Shown: in pieces, positions 1-8,000 of the stretch
How the letters are laid out: each line of letters begins with the position of its first letter
Numbering within the stretch: position 1 is the stretch's first letter
NCBI GenBank assembly: GCA_030594505.1
Contig: JAUVFC010000007.1
Location: forward strand, 1-17,452
Length of the DNA stretch: 17,452 bases
Direction: 5' to 3'
Source of the DNA: Desulfobacterales bacterium
Lineage (GTDB): Bacteria; Desulfobacterota; Desulfobacteria; Desulfobacterales; C00003106
Notes under the pieces: model-generated
The model's input: the letters and a program-made list of their open reading frames with translations, nothing else
What the model was told of the DNA's origin: nothing
Database searches by the model: none
Made by a program: the position numbers and the translations under genes

Positions 1-131
1 AGCAGCAACAGGTGACGGAACAGAAGCAGCAACAGGTGACGGAACAGAAGCAGCAACAGGTGACGGAACAGAAGCAGCAACAGGTGACGGAACAGAAGCA
101 GCAACAGGTAGGCAAGCAGGAGCAGCAACAG
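1..131 (+). repeat. 24-bp in-frame tandem repeat (minisatellite)
   Basis: Four identical 24-bp units start at 12, 36, 60 and 84. Bases 1-11 match the last 11 bases of the unit, so the array extends off the left edge. The fifth unit (108-131) keeps only the final CAG-rich portion and differs in its first half. The unit length is a multiple of 3, so copy-number changes lengthen or shorten the protein by 8 residues without breaking the frame. Base-perfect identity suggests recent expansion or ongoing homogenisation. Confidence 0.95.
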
Positions 132-371
132 GAGCAAGAGCAGATGTTTGGCAGTCAATTGATGACGCCCGAAGAACGGATAGAACATCGTGATAAGATG
201 CGCAGTCTCAAAACTCAAGAGGAGCGTGAAGCGTTTCGTTTAGAACACCACAATAAAATGTTGGAACGTGCGAAGGAAAATGGGGCTACTCTGCCGGAAA
301 CCCCGTCTCCCCGTGGCAAGCGTATATGTCCTAAAGGTGGTATGGGACCCGGAGGCGGCGGTAGACGCTAA
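1..371 (+). CDS. Gln/Lys-rich repeat protein, 3' end (5' part outside window)
   Basis: The reading frame is open from the left edge (first full codon at position 3) to the TAA at 369-371, so the gene is truncated by the window. The GTG at 12 is probably an internal Val of a repeat and not the start. About 122 residues are visible. The first 45 or so are an octapeptide repeat (VTEQKQQQ, four identical copies, then decayed copies), which is hydrophilic and low in complexity. The rest is a charged helical stretch beginning LMTPEERIEHRDKMRS and continuing with EEREAFRLEHH, followed by a Gly-rich, basic tail (GGMGPGGGGRR). I recall short secreted or periplasmic hypothetical proteins with a similar MTPEER...HRxKMR...EHH core and Gly-rich tail in many proteobacteria, but no function is established. 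It converges on the DUF2225-like gene, with 25 bp between the stops. Confidence is high that it is coding, because codon phase is kept through the repeats and the non-repetitive tail; function is unknown. Confidence 0.75.
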   Translation, partial: QQQVTEQKQQQVTEQKQQQVTEQKQQQVTEQKQQQVGKQEQQQEQEQMFGSQLMTPEERIEHRDKMRSLKTQEEREAFRLEHHNKMLERAKENGATLPETPSPRGKRICPKGGMGPGGGGRR

Positions 372-396
372 GCCGGCTCAGGTTTTTTCTTCGGTA

Positions 397-1764
397 TTAG
401 AAAAAACTGCGCTTCTTCTTTTGGGGGCCTTCGAGCAGCCCGCCTTTATCCTGCATGCGCAGGATCAGCGGTTCGGCAATACCGTTTTTCTTCAGGGCTT
501 TTTCGATTTCCTCGGCCGGAGCTCCCTCGTGCTTTGCCAGGATCTTCTTGATTTTTGGCAGGTCACGCTTTAACAACTTGTCCAGCAATTCGTGGCGCAG
601 GTCGACGGCCCGTCCCAGTGAGGTATTAGTGCGTTCTATCTGCACTTTTAAGCGGCGTTTAGTCTGCTCGTCGATATCCTTTTGCTGCATCTTTTTCATA
701 TACTGCTGGCGACTGTCCAATGCCACCTTGTGGATAGTGCCAATCGTGGTAAGAGCTGCATCAATATCATCACACCGAATCATCAGGTCGGCTGTCAACG
801 AGATTGCCGAGAAGTGCGCTTCGGGATCATCAAAACGCGAGTCGGTGGAAATCGAATGCTTAAAATACGCGATGGCGGCACGCATGGCCTCCAATTCGTC
901 CGCCGGCGCAGACGGCCAAACCGACTTGAGTTTCTCGAAGAACGCCTCGTAAGATGGGAAAGAGAAGAAGGCTCCCCCCTCATAGGCATTCCCACTCAAG
1001 AGCTTGCCGCTCAGGTCGCGTTTACAGGTAGTTTTCAGACGATACAGTTCGCCTAAAAGACTGTCGAACTGTTTCCCGATGCCGGCGCTATTCTGTGCGT
1101 AAGGGTTTTTGCCGGCATTGGCCTGGAATTGTTTTTCGAGTTCGCCGGCACGGCGCTCGACCGAATTGCTGACCCTGTCCCAGCTACTGCGGGCCTTGTC
1201 CATCGACATTTCCAAAATCTTCATCCCTTCGAGAATCTCCTCGACACTCGGAAGATGGAAACTGTCACTGTCGTCTGGCTTGTTTTCGCGATACAGCCAG
1301 GCTACGCGCAGCAACAGGCGGGCGATCTTATAACAATCACGCGCCTCCTTCGGAGGAAGCATTTGCCCGAAAATCGCCAGGAAGTGCAGATTCAGCGCTG
1401 AGGCGAAATCAATCTCGTCATAATGCACATGCTTCCCCATCAGATCGATGATCTGTTTCTGCTTCTCTCCGGCGTTGTTGAACGATTTCATTATGCGCCG
1501 GTAAGAAGGAGTGATATTCGGATTCGAGAACTCATCGTTGATATCGGTGTAAAAACAATTAGGACAATAATAAAGAAAATAATGGGGCGGATGGACTCGT
1601 TTGGCGTTCTGATTCAGCCATGTGTAACTGACTACATGGTGGTCGGACTCTGTCGTTTTGGGTGTGAACATACGTGTGAGAAAGGAACGCTGCGGACTCA
1701 TTCGTCCGCACGCGGGGCATTTGACCAGCTTTTCGATAAAGGGAGATTTGGCCTCCTGTGTCAT
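397..1764 (-). CDS. DUF2225-like zinc-ribbon protein, 455 aa
   Basis: The N-terminus carries two CxxC pairs (C16/C19 in KCPACGR and C67/C70 in YYCPNCFYTD), a four-cysteine zinc ribbon of the type that opens DUF2225 (PF09986) proteins. The phrase CPNCFYTDINDEF closely resembles the family's CPxCGYxxFxxDF signature. The rest is long, mostly helical and charged, as in the TPR-like body of DUF2225 members, and ends in a basic tail (PQKKKRSFF). I see no signal peptide or membrane segment, so it is probably cytoplasmic. The start at 1764 is chosen because a GGAGG lies 7-8 nt upstream of it; the frame stays open to 1806 but that start has no ribosome binding site. At 455 aa it is longer than the roughly 200-300 aa I expect for the family. 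Its arginine codons are mainly CGN. Function is unknown. Confidence is high for the gene and moderate for the family. Confidence 0.85.
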   Translation of the reverse strand: MTQEAKSPFIEKLVKCPACGRMSPQRSFLTRMFTPKTTESDHHVVSYTWLNQNAKRVHPPHYFLYYCPNCFYTDINDEFSNPNITPSYRRIMKSFNNAGEKQKQIIDLMGKHVHYDEIDFASALNLHFLAIFGQMLPPKEARDCYKIARLLLRVAWLYRENKPDDSDSFHLPSVEEILEGMKILEMSMDKARSSWDRVSNSVERRAGELEKQFQANAGKNPYAQNSAGIGKQFDSLLGELYRLKTTCKRDLSGKLLSGNAYEGGAFFSFPSYEAFFEKLKSVWPSAPADELEAMRAAIAYFKHSISTDSRFDDPEAHFSAISLTADLMIRCDDIDAALTTIGTIHKVALDSRQQYMKKMQQKDIDEQTKRRLKVQIERTNTSLGRAVDLRHELLDKLLKRDLPKIKKILAKHEGAPAEEIEKALKKNGIAEPLILRMQDKGGLLEGPQKKKRSFF

Positions 1765-1909
1765 AATATTCCTCCGGTCTACCGACCATTCAAAATAATT
1801 CCGCAACCTGAACCTGTATACCTAATCGCTTGGAAAACGTTTTAACTTTAGCGCTTTTTTTGGGGGCCGGACAGTGACATTCCATCTTGTCTTTAAAATA
1901 TAAGTTTTT
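1765..1909. other. Leader region of the DUF2225-like gene, no gene seen
   Basis: This non-coding stretch separates the DUF2225-like start from the palindromic element. It contains the gene's Shine-Dalgarno sequence and two short perfect palindromes, AAAACGTTTT (1834-1843) and AGCGCT (near 1850-1855). The latter is followed on the plus strand by a T run and a G run. I see no ORF with a ribosome binding site on either strand. The palindromes are short enough to be chance. Confidence 0.4.
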
Positions 1910-1936
1910 TATAATAAAACTTGATGACCTCGTAAA
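1908..1936 (-). promoter_or_regulatory. Outward promoter-like sequence, left end of the element
   Basis: Read on the minus strand, TTTACG (complement of 1931-1936) is followed after 17 bp by TATAAA (complement of 1908-1913), a fair sigma-70-type pair. It points at the DUF2225-like gene, with a leader of about 135 nt. It is seen only as a sequence match; activity is inferred. Confidence 0.4.
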
Positions 1937-2141
1937 AAGTCATATTTCCCCCTCTCTTGTCGTAGATCCCGCTTGCGGGGGTGGGAGGGGATAAAGGGGA
2001 GGGGGAATAACTATTTGAGATATTCATCTTTATTCACCCTCACCCCAGCCCTCTCCCATCCCCGCTCAAAGTCCGGGATCTTCGACAAGGGAGAGGGGGT
2101 ATTTTGCGACTTTTTACGAAATCATCAAGTTTTGTATTATA
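1910..2141. repeat. MITE-like near-palindromic element with long terminal inverted repeats
   Basis: The left end (from 1910, TATAATAAAACTTGATGA) is repeated in inverse orientation at the right end (to 2141, where the reverse complement begins TATAATACAAAACTTGATGA). The match continues inward through GTAAAAAGTC, a CCCCCTCT-rich segment, CTTGTCG, and a GATCCCG/CGGGATC pair, giving arms of roughly 60-70 bp with small indels and then weaker G-rich/C-rich complementarity. The centre (about 2000-2040) is AT-rich. No transposase ORF is inside, so it is non-autonomous or a structural repeat. No clear target-site duplication is visible. From memory, similar AACTTGATGA...GTAAAAAGTC ends are common as dispersed repeats in deltaproteobacterial genomes; I could not check this. 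Confidence 0.8.
2113..2140 (+). promoter_or_regulatory. Outward promoter-like sequence, right end of the element
   Basis: TTTACG (2113-2118) is followed after 16 bp by TATTAT (2135-2140), about 40 bp upstream of the membrane-protein start at 2179. It is the mirror image of the promoter-like sequence at the element's left end, so it comes from the inverted repeat itself. A sigma-70-type promoter is inferred from these matches only. Confidence 0.4.
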
Positions 2142-2178
2142 GGGAGAATATGCCGCGAAAATCGAGAGAGGATAAGTT

Positions 2179-2646
2179 ATGTCGCTCGCGAGACTGAAAC
2201 CGGCCGTGTCTAAACACTTGCTTCTTGCGCTTGCCGGATTGATGTGGAGCACAGTAGGTGTGATGCTTTGTCGAATAGCGTACAACTGGCTCACGGTTAT
2301 CCGCTCGAGTTGGGCCATTCCTTTAGGATTGCTCGGTATTTTATTGGCGCTGGCGGCATATCGTTTCGGCTTTTCCGGAATCGCCCGGAAAAATATCGAT
2401 CGGATTTGCCTGCTCTCGGATAAGGGCTGCGTCTTCGCTTTCCAGGCGTGGAAGAGTTATCTGATTATCGCCCTGATGATCACCCTTGGCATCGTTCTGC
2501 GCGATTCACCAATTCCAAAACACTACCTGTCTGTTATCTATACCACAATCGGCGGCGCCCTGTTCCTTTCAAGTTTTCATTACTACAGGCGTCTTTGGCG
2601 GGCCATGGTCCTTAAACAGCGTCGCCTGAAGTCCGGGAAGGGGTAA
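2179..2646 (+). CDS. Small integral membrane protein, unknown function, 155 aa
   Basis: I do not recognise a family. Four hydrophobic segments are visible at about residues 13-37, 45-66, 92-111 and 116-135, separated by short polar loops. The N-terminus is basic (SLARLKPAVSK) and the C-terminus strongly basic (YYRRLWRAMVLKQRRLKSGKG), so both ends are probably cytoplasmic. A 25-residue hydrophilic loop between helices 2 and 3 (around KNIDRICLLSDKGCVF) holds two Cys. The ATG at 2179 has a GAGAGG Shine-Dalgarno sequence 7 nt upstream. arfB starts 8 nt after the stop, so the two are probably co-transcribed, perhaps from the promoter-like end of the palindromic element just upstream. Confidence is good that it is a real gene; there is no functional prediction. 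Confidence 0.75.
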   Translation: MSLARLKPAVSKHLLLALAGLMWSTVGVMLCRIAYNWLTVIRSSWAIPLGLLGILLALAAYRFGFSGIARKNIDRICLLSDKGCVFAFQAWKSYLIIALMITLGIVLRDSPIPKHYLSVIYTTIGGALFLSSFHYYRRLWRAMVLKQRRLKSGKG

Positions 2647-2653
2647 TAGAGGC

Positions 2654-3079
2654 GTGATTCACATCACAGGCGCCATAGCGATTGACGAGAGCGAAATCCG
2701 GGAGGAATTCATCCGCGCCTCGGGACCGGGCGGTCAGAAGGTCAACAAGGTCTCCACGGCCGTACAGCTTCGCTTTGATGTGGCAAACTCACCCTCACTG
2801 CCCGATGACGTTCGCGAGCGGCTGATCCGTCTGGCAGGCAGTCGGGTTACCGAAGACGGGGTGCTGATTATCGACGCCCGGCGATTCCGTACGCAGGAAC
2901 GAAACCGTCAGGACGCGCTCGACCGGCTGATCGAGTTGATTCGCAAGGCGGCCGAAAAGCCCAAAACCCGCCGCAGGACAAGACCGCCGCGTGCATCGAA
3001 AGAACGCCGGCTGGATGCCAAGCGTCTCAGGGGCGAGACCAAACGGATGCGACGGCCCGTTCAGCGTACCGAGGGTTAG
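2654..3079 (+). CDS. arfB: ArfB/YaeJ alternative ribosome-rescue peptidyl-tRNA hydrolase
   Basis: ArfB is a codon-independent release-factor homologue. It enters the A site of ribosomes stalled without a stop codon, inserts its basic tail into the empty mRNA channel and hydrolyses the peptidyl-tRNA. The 141-aa length equals the usual ~140. The catalytic GGQ is at residues 26-28 in the context ASGPGGQKVNKVST, matching the family position. The tail (about residues 105-141) is rich in Arg and Lys and contains the characteristic pattern RPPRASKERRLDAKRLRGE, so both working parts are intact. The start is GTG at 2654, with a GGGG-type Shine-Dalgarno sequence about 10 nt upstream, inside the end of the preceding gene. 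Arginine codons are nearly all CGN (24 of 27 by hand count), in contrast to the genes further right. It is probably co-transcribed with the upstream membrane protein. Classical release factors are excluded by the short length and missing codon-recognition domains. Confidence 0.95.
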   Translation: MIHITGAIAIDESEIREEFIRASGPGGQKVNKVSTAVQLRFDVANSPSLPDDVRERLIRLAGSRVTEDGVLIIDARRFRTQERNRQDALDRLIELIRKAAEKPKTRRRTRPPRASKERRLDAKRLRGETKRMRRPVQRTEG

Positions 3080-3161
3080 CCCTGCTTGACCTTTTCACAA
3101 CTTCCGAATTTTTTCACTAATCTCCACAAAAACCGTTAAAGAGTTTTTTTACGCTACCGAA

Positions 3162-3167
3162 TATACT
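3162..3167 (+). promoter_or_regulatory. Possible -10 box of the cyclase operon
   Basis: TATACT lies about 80 bp before the cyclase start, in an AT-rich stretch following arfB. No convincing -35 box sits at 16-18 bp, so this is weak. If used, transcription would start near 3173-3175 and include the whole downstream hairpin in the leader. Confidence 0.25.
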
Positions 3168-3182
3168 GTTAGAGTAAAGTAG

Positions 3183-3229
3183 CCCTCTTAGGGTCCGCGC
3201 AGTAATAACTTCACGGACCCTCAGCAGGG
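3183..3229 (+). promoter_or_regulatory. Leader hairpin upstream of the CHASE2 cyclase
   Basis: An 8-bp perfect stem, AGGGTCCG (3190-3197) with CGGACCCT (3214-3221), encloses a 16-nt loop. After a small internal loop, an outer stem CCCT (3183-3186) can pair with AGGG (3226-3229). The outer stem ends two bases before the AAAAGG Shine-Dalgarno sequence (3231-3236) of the cyclase. There is no following T run, so it does not look like an intrinsic terminator. Its position suits control of ribosome access or mRNA stability. It does not match any riboswitch class I can recognise. Confidence 0.55.
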
Positions 3230-3244
3230 GAAAAGGCGTTTTGT

Positions 3245-5062
3245 ATGTCTCCAAAGAGGCTTGGATATATCACGGTCTTGCTTGGCTTTCTGACGGCGGC
3301 TTTTGTCGTGGTCGTTTACTATATGCAGATGGGTTTTCTTGAGGGCTTTGAGGCAAGGACTTATGATATGAGATTCAAAGCCATGCGGGGACCTGTAGAG
3401 CATAATAGCAATATCGTCATAATTGCCATAGACGACAGGAGTATTGCGGAACTGGGCAGGTTCCCCTGGACCAGGGAATCGTTCCGCGAGCTGATCGATT
3501 TTGTATCAAAGGCGGGGGCAAAGGCCGTGCTCCTTGACGTGCTTTTTTCCGAGGAGGAATCAACAGAGGTTGACGGGAGACTGGCCTCATCAATAAAGGA
3601 CTCCGGGATAGCGACCCTTGCGGTGGCATTTGAGTTGTCCGGGGATGGTTCAGCGGTCTCGATCATTGACAATATCTCCGTGCTGGCCGGCTCGGCGAAA
3701 AACACCGCGCATATCAATGTCTTCCCTGACGAAGACGGGGTGATAAGGTGGACCAGGCTGGCCGTTCCCTACGAGGGGAAGCTTTACCCGTCATTAGCCC
3801 TTACTGCGGCCATGGAAGCAATGGGGGCAAATGAGATTGAGGTGAGGGACTACTGTGTCGCGCTCGGCTCAAAGACGATTCCTACTGATAGAGATACGGG
3901 GATGTTGATTAATTATACGGGTCCGCCGGGCGCTTATAAAAAATTTTCATTTTCGGACGTGATAAAGGGGCGGATCGCTCCCGGGCAGTTAAAGGACAAG
4001 GTTGTTTTCGTGGGAGCCACCGCCATCGGCATTTATGACATGAGGGTAACACCTTTTTCCAACAACAGCAGCGGGGTCGAACTCAACGCCAATGTTGCCG
4101 ACAACATCCTGAGGGGGGACTTCATGCGGCGGGGAGGCATAGAGACGCTCATTGACCTGCTGTCCATAGCCGCCCTGGGTATTGTTATTTCTTTAATAAC
4201 AGCAAGCCTCAGAGTTTCTGTGTCTTTTCCGCTGGTGCTGGTCCTTGCGGCAGGCTATGTCTTTTTTTCGTACCTGATGTTCCTTGCAGGAAGGTGGGTA
4301 AGCATGGTTTATCCCATATTCAGCGTGGTGCTCTCTTATTCCGTCACCGCGTATCTGAGGTTCTTCTACCTTGACAGGAAAGCGAAAGAGATACGCTCCA
4401 TGTTCTCAAGCTATGTATCGAAAAAGGTGGTGGACGAACTGATAAGGAATCCCGAATCGGCAAAAATAGGCGGTGACAACAAGGTAATTACCATTATGTT
4501 TGCCGACATAAAGAACTACACTACATACAGCGAAAAGCGGAGACCGCAAGATGTGGTTAATATACTTAACGATTACCTGGCCGAGATGACCAATGTGATA
4601 TTAGAGCACGAAGGCACGCTGGACAAGTTCCTCGGCGATGGGATACTGGCTTACTGGGGCGCTCCCATTGAGCAGGCGGATCATGCGGAGCTTGCCGTCA
4701 GGTGTGCTCGTGAGATGATAAGAAGGATGGAGGGTCTGCAAAGAAAATGGGTGGCGGAAGGGACTGAGCCCTTCTCTTTCGGAATCGGGATCAACACCGG
4801 CGAGGTTATCGCAGGCAATATCGGAGCTAAAGGGAAAAAGATGGAGTACACTGTAATCGGCGACAACGTAAACCTCACTTACAGGATACAGAACGAAAGC
4901 AGGGACGTTAACTGTCCGGTGATTACCGGTTCCGTGTACGCGAGGGTGAAAGACATTGTGGTGGCAGAGCCCATGGGGGAGGTGACTGTAAAGGGAAAAC
5001 ATATTCCCGTCAGTATCTACGCCCTGAGGGACATGTGCCGGGAGGAGAATCAAGATGCGTAG
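3245..5062 (+). CDS. CHASE2-domain membrane adenylate cyclase (class III), 605 aa
   Basis: It is predicted to make cAMP in response to an envelope signal. Order: N-terminal membrane helix (about residues 6-27); extracytoplasmic CHASE2 sensor (about 30-295, with the typical VIIAIDDRSIAELGRFPW, AVLLDVLF and VVFVGATAIGIYD blocks); three closely spaced helices (about 300-375); then the cyclase domain (about 410-580). Catalytic residues are present: metal Asp421 (MFADIKNYT) and Asp465 (KFLGDG), substrate-binding Lys461, Thr536 at the second purine-specifying position (YTVIGD), Asn543 and Arg547 for the transition state. Lys plus Thr is the class IIIb adenylate-cyclase pattern, which argues for ATP over GTP. 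The ATG at 3245 has AAGG 8 nt upstream and follows a strong leader hairpin. The stop overlaps the next start by 8 nt, implying translational coupling with the secreted NHL protein. Arginine codons are mostly AGG/AGA (27 of 36 by hand count). Confidence 0.92.
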   Translation: MSPKRLGYITVLLGFLTAAFVVVVYYMQMGFLEGFEARTYDMRFKAMRGPVEHNSNIVIIAIDDRSIAELGRFPWTRESFRELIDFVSKAGAKAVLLDVLFSEEESTEVDGRLASSIKDSGIATLAVAFELSGDGSAVSIIDNISVLAGSAKNTAHINVFPDEDGVIRWTRLAVPYEGKLYPSLALTAAMEAMGANEIEVRDYCVALGSKTIPTDRDTGMLINYTGPPGAYKKFSFSDVIKGRIAPGQLKDKVVFVGATAIGIYDMRVTPFSNNSSGVELNANVADNILRGDFMRRGGIETLIDLLSIAALGIVISLITASLRVSVSFPLVLVLAAGYVFFSYLMFLAGRWVSMVYPIFSVVLSYSVTAYLRFFYLDRKAKEIRSMFSSYVSKKVVDELIRNPESAKIGGDNKVITIMFADIKNYTTYSEKRRPQDVVNILNDYLAEMTNVILEHEGTLDKFLGDGILAYWGAPIEQADHAELAVRCAREMIRRMEGLQRKWVAEGTEPFSFGIGINTGEVIAGNIGAKGKKMEYTVIGDNVNLTYRIQNESRDVNCPVITGSVYARVKDIVVAEPMGEVTVKGKHIPVSIYALRDMCREENQDA

Positions 5063-8000
5063 ATTATTACTGGTATTTTTAATTCTGGCCTTGCCTTTGC
5101 CTGTGTTTGCCATTCACGACATCAAATTCATAAGCGAGATTAAAGTCGGCCGGCCCTTGTTTATCGAGGTAGACGAAGAAGGCAGAATATATACGACCCA
5201 GAAGGACGGAACTGTCAGGGTCTTTTCCGGGAACGGCGAAACCTTGTTTACACTTGGAGGCAAGGTCAAAGGCAAAGAGCCGATTATTAAACGGCCGGTC
5301 GGAATCGACATTTACGAAGACAAGATATTTGTTACCGATGACGCTCTGGGGAAGGTGGTAATCTTCTCCAGAGACGGGGAGTATCTGGACAGTTTCGGCG
5401 AGAAGGGGAGCGGTCCTAAAGAGTTCAACACCCCCACGGGGATTTTTGTATACAATGGCGTGATATATGTGGCCGATAAGGGAAACGACAGGATACAGTT
5501 CTTCGGCCCCAATGGCGTGTATATGGGCTCTATAGGGACTGAAGGCGCGGAAGATGTGTTGCTTGAAGATCCAACCGATGTGGTCGTGGACCACAACGGA
5601 CTTATTTACGGGGTGAACAGCGCCGACAGAAAGGTAATGATATTCGACCATGCCGGGAAGTTTTTAAAAATCATTGCCGAAGACATAAAACCTTATTCGA
5701 TTGCCCTGGACAGGGACGGGGTCTATATCTCGAATGCGGCCAAGTACAACATAAATAAATACGATTTCAACGGCAAACGTCTTTTTGCATTTGGCTCACA
5801 GGGTACGGGAAGGGCACAGTTCAGGACCATGGCCGGTATTACGGTGGACAGAAAAGGGAAGGTTTACGCGGCCGACACCAAGAGAGGCATAGTTCAGGTA
5901 TTTTTCCCTAAAAACAATGGCAGTGGATGGCCTGAAAAATTGCCCCCGCCCAGCACTATTAAATGGCTTGGCGAAATCAACACAAAAGCAAATAAAATAT
6001 ACTCGAAAAGCAGGAAAAATCTGTATGCCGTAAATGAAAAAGAACGTACCGTTATCATTATAGAAAACAACAGGGTGGTTAAGACTCTGAAGGTGTCTAA
6101 ATGCCGTCCCGTCTCTGTTGCCGTGGATCATGAGGGTTTTCTCTGGGTGGTGGACAAGGCGAAAAAACGTTTGCTTAAGCTGGATGAACACGGACAAATC
6201 CTCCTTTCCATAGGCTCTTCGGGCAGCAAGGAGGGCTATTTCTCCGACCCCGCTGATATCGCTATTTCGAAAAATGGGATAATATACGTTGCCGACAGGG
6301 GAAACGAGAGGATACAGGCATTTAATACCGACGGCGTTTTTCTGAATATTATAGGAGGGGGGGGCTTAATGAAGAGCCCTCTGGCAATTGTTCTTGGCAG
6401 TGATGGCACTTTATACGTGCTGGACGATGAGAAGAAGACGGTCTCGCTTTATTCCGATGAAGGGCGTATGTTAATGGAGTTCGGAGGCGAGAGCGAATAC
6501 AGGTGGCGGTTTGATGACCCTGTGAGCATGGCCGTAACCGGCAACGAGATATTTGTCCTGGATGCCGGGGTAAACAGTGTGAAGGTCTTCACCAAGTCAG
6601 GGAAATTCCTCAGGGCGTTCGGGTCGAAAGGGACCGGTAAAGGGGGTTTCAAAAAAAGCTCGTCCATCGTTGCGGTAGACGATGTCGTATTTTTGGTATC
6701 GGATACGGGGAACAACAGGATACAGATCTTCAAGACTCTGCACACTCCCTCGACCCCTGTCAACATGACGGCAAATGGTGGAATGAGGAATGTAGAACTT
6801 GCATGGGACAAAAACCCCGAGACTTTTGTGGAGACATATCGGGTCTACAGATCCGAAGACAGCAGCACGGAATTCAAGGAGATAGCCGCCGTAAAAGCAA
6901 ATTCATATAAAGATTGCGACGTATTGCCTGACAAGAAGTATTATTACCGTATCAGCGCCGCTGCAAGGGAAGGGAATGACAGTATAAAGAGCGGGGCCGC
7001 AAGCGCCGTGCCTGGCAGATATGTGCTTTCCCGGCCTTCGGGGTTGAAAGCCGTCGCAAAGGACCGGTCCGTTGATTTCTCCTGGGAGCGCAACAATGAA
7101 GATTTCACGGCCTGCTACGTCATATACAGGGAAGAAGAGGGCAAACTTAAAGAGGTGGGAAGGACCGAATCCACCGCCTTCACCGAGATGTCTATCGCTT
7201 CCGACACTACTTATACTTACTGGCTCAGCGCTGTCAGCACTGACGGCGTTGACAGCGAAAAGGTATCCGTAACGGTCACCACGCTTGTATCCACCAGGCC
7301 GCCCCTTGAAATCGACGTGCGTCAGATGCATGATGTATTTTCAAACACTTACAAGATTTATGAGAACGAGGGAATAGGGCGCATCAATATAGTAAACAAC
7401 ACAAAGGACCATATCTCCAGGCTCAAGATCGCTTTTAGCATTAAAGAGTTTATGGATTTTCCGTCTGAGATGGAGATTGAAGACCTTCCGCCGGGAGAAA
7501 GCCGGGAATTTGTCCTCAAGGCGGTCTTCAACAACAAGATTCTGAATGTTACGGAAGATACACCCGTGCAGACAGAAATAAAGGTCTCATACTATGAGCA
7601 CGGGACGCTCAAAACGTTTTCTAAGGGTCATACCATAAATATCTACGAGAAGCACCGCATGGGGTGGAATGAAAGGAACAGGATAGCTACGTTCATTACG
7701 CCGAAGGACCCCACGGTTCTTGAGTTTGTAAGGTCGGTCGTCACGCAGTACAGTGATGCCAATGACCCTCTTCTATATGCCGGCGCACTATTTGACGCCC
7801 TCGGCGTCCTTGGGCTCACCTATATGCAGGACCCGAGCAATCCGTATCAGGTCACATCCGGAAAGACCGACTTCGTTGATTACATTCAGTATCCGAGGGA
7901 AACGCTTAAACGCAAGTCCGGTGATTGCGACGACCTGACAAGCCTCTATTCCGCGATGCTGGAAAGTATCGGCATACCAACGAAGCTGCTCTTTTATTCC

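Noticed and set aside
1..131. Direct repeats resembling a CRISPR array
   Set aside because: The 24-bp units are contiguous with no spacers and translate in frame, so this is a coding minisatellite.
367..388. Possible terminator CTAAG-CCGG-CTCAG followed by six T between the two convergent genes
   Set aside because: The stem is five pairs with a mismatch in the middle, too weak to call.
1765..1806. Longer N-terminus for the DUF2225-like gene (14 extra residues)
   Set aside because: No ribosome binding site precedes that start, while the internal ATG at 1764 has a strong GGAGG, and the zinc ribbon begins soon after it.
3183..3229. Leader hairpin as a cyclic-di-GMP or other known riboswitch
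   Set aside because: The leader is a simple stem with a 16-nt loop and none of the conserved cores of known riboswitches that I can recognise.
5079..5651. 190-codon open frame antisense to the NHL gene
   Set aside because: It is a shadow of the NHL-repeat codons: no ribosome binding site, no family resemblance, and it lies wholly within a well-supported gene.
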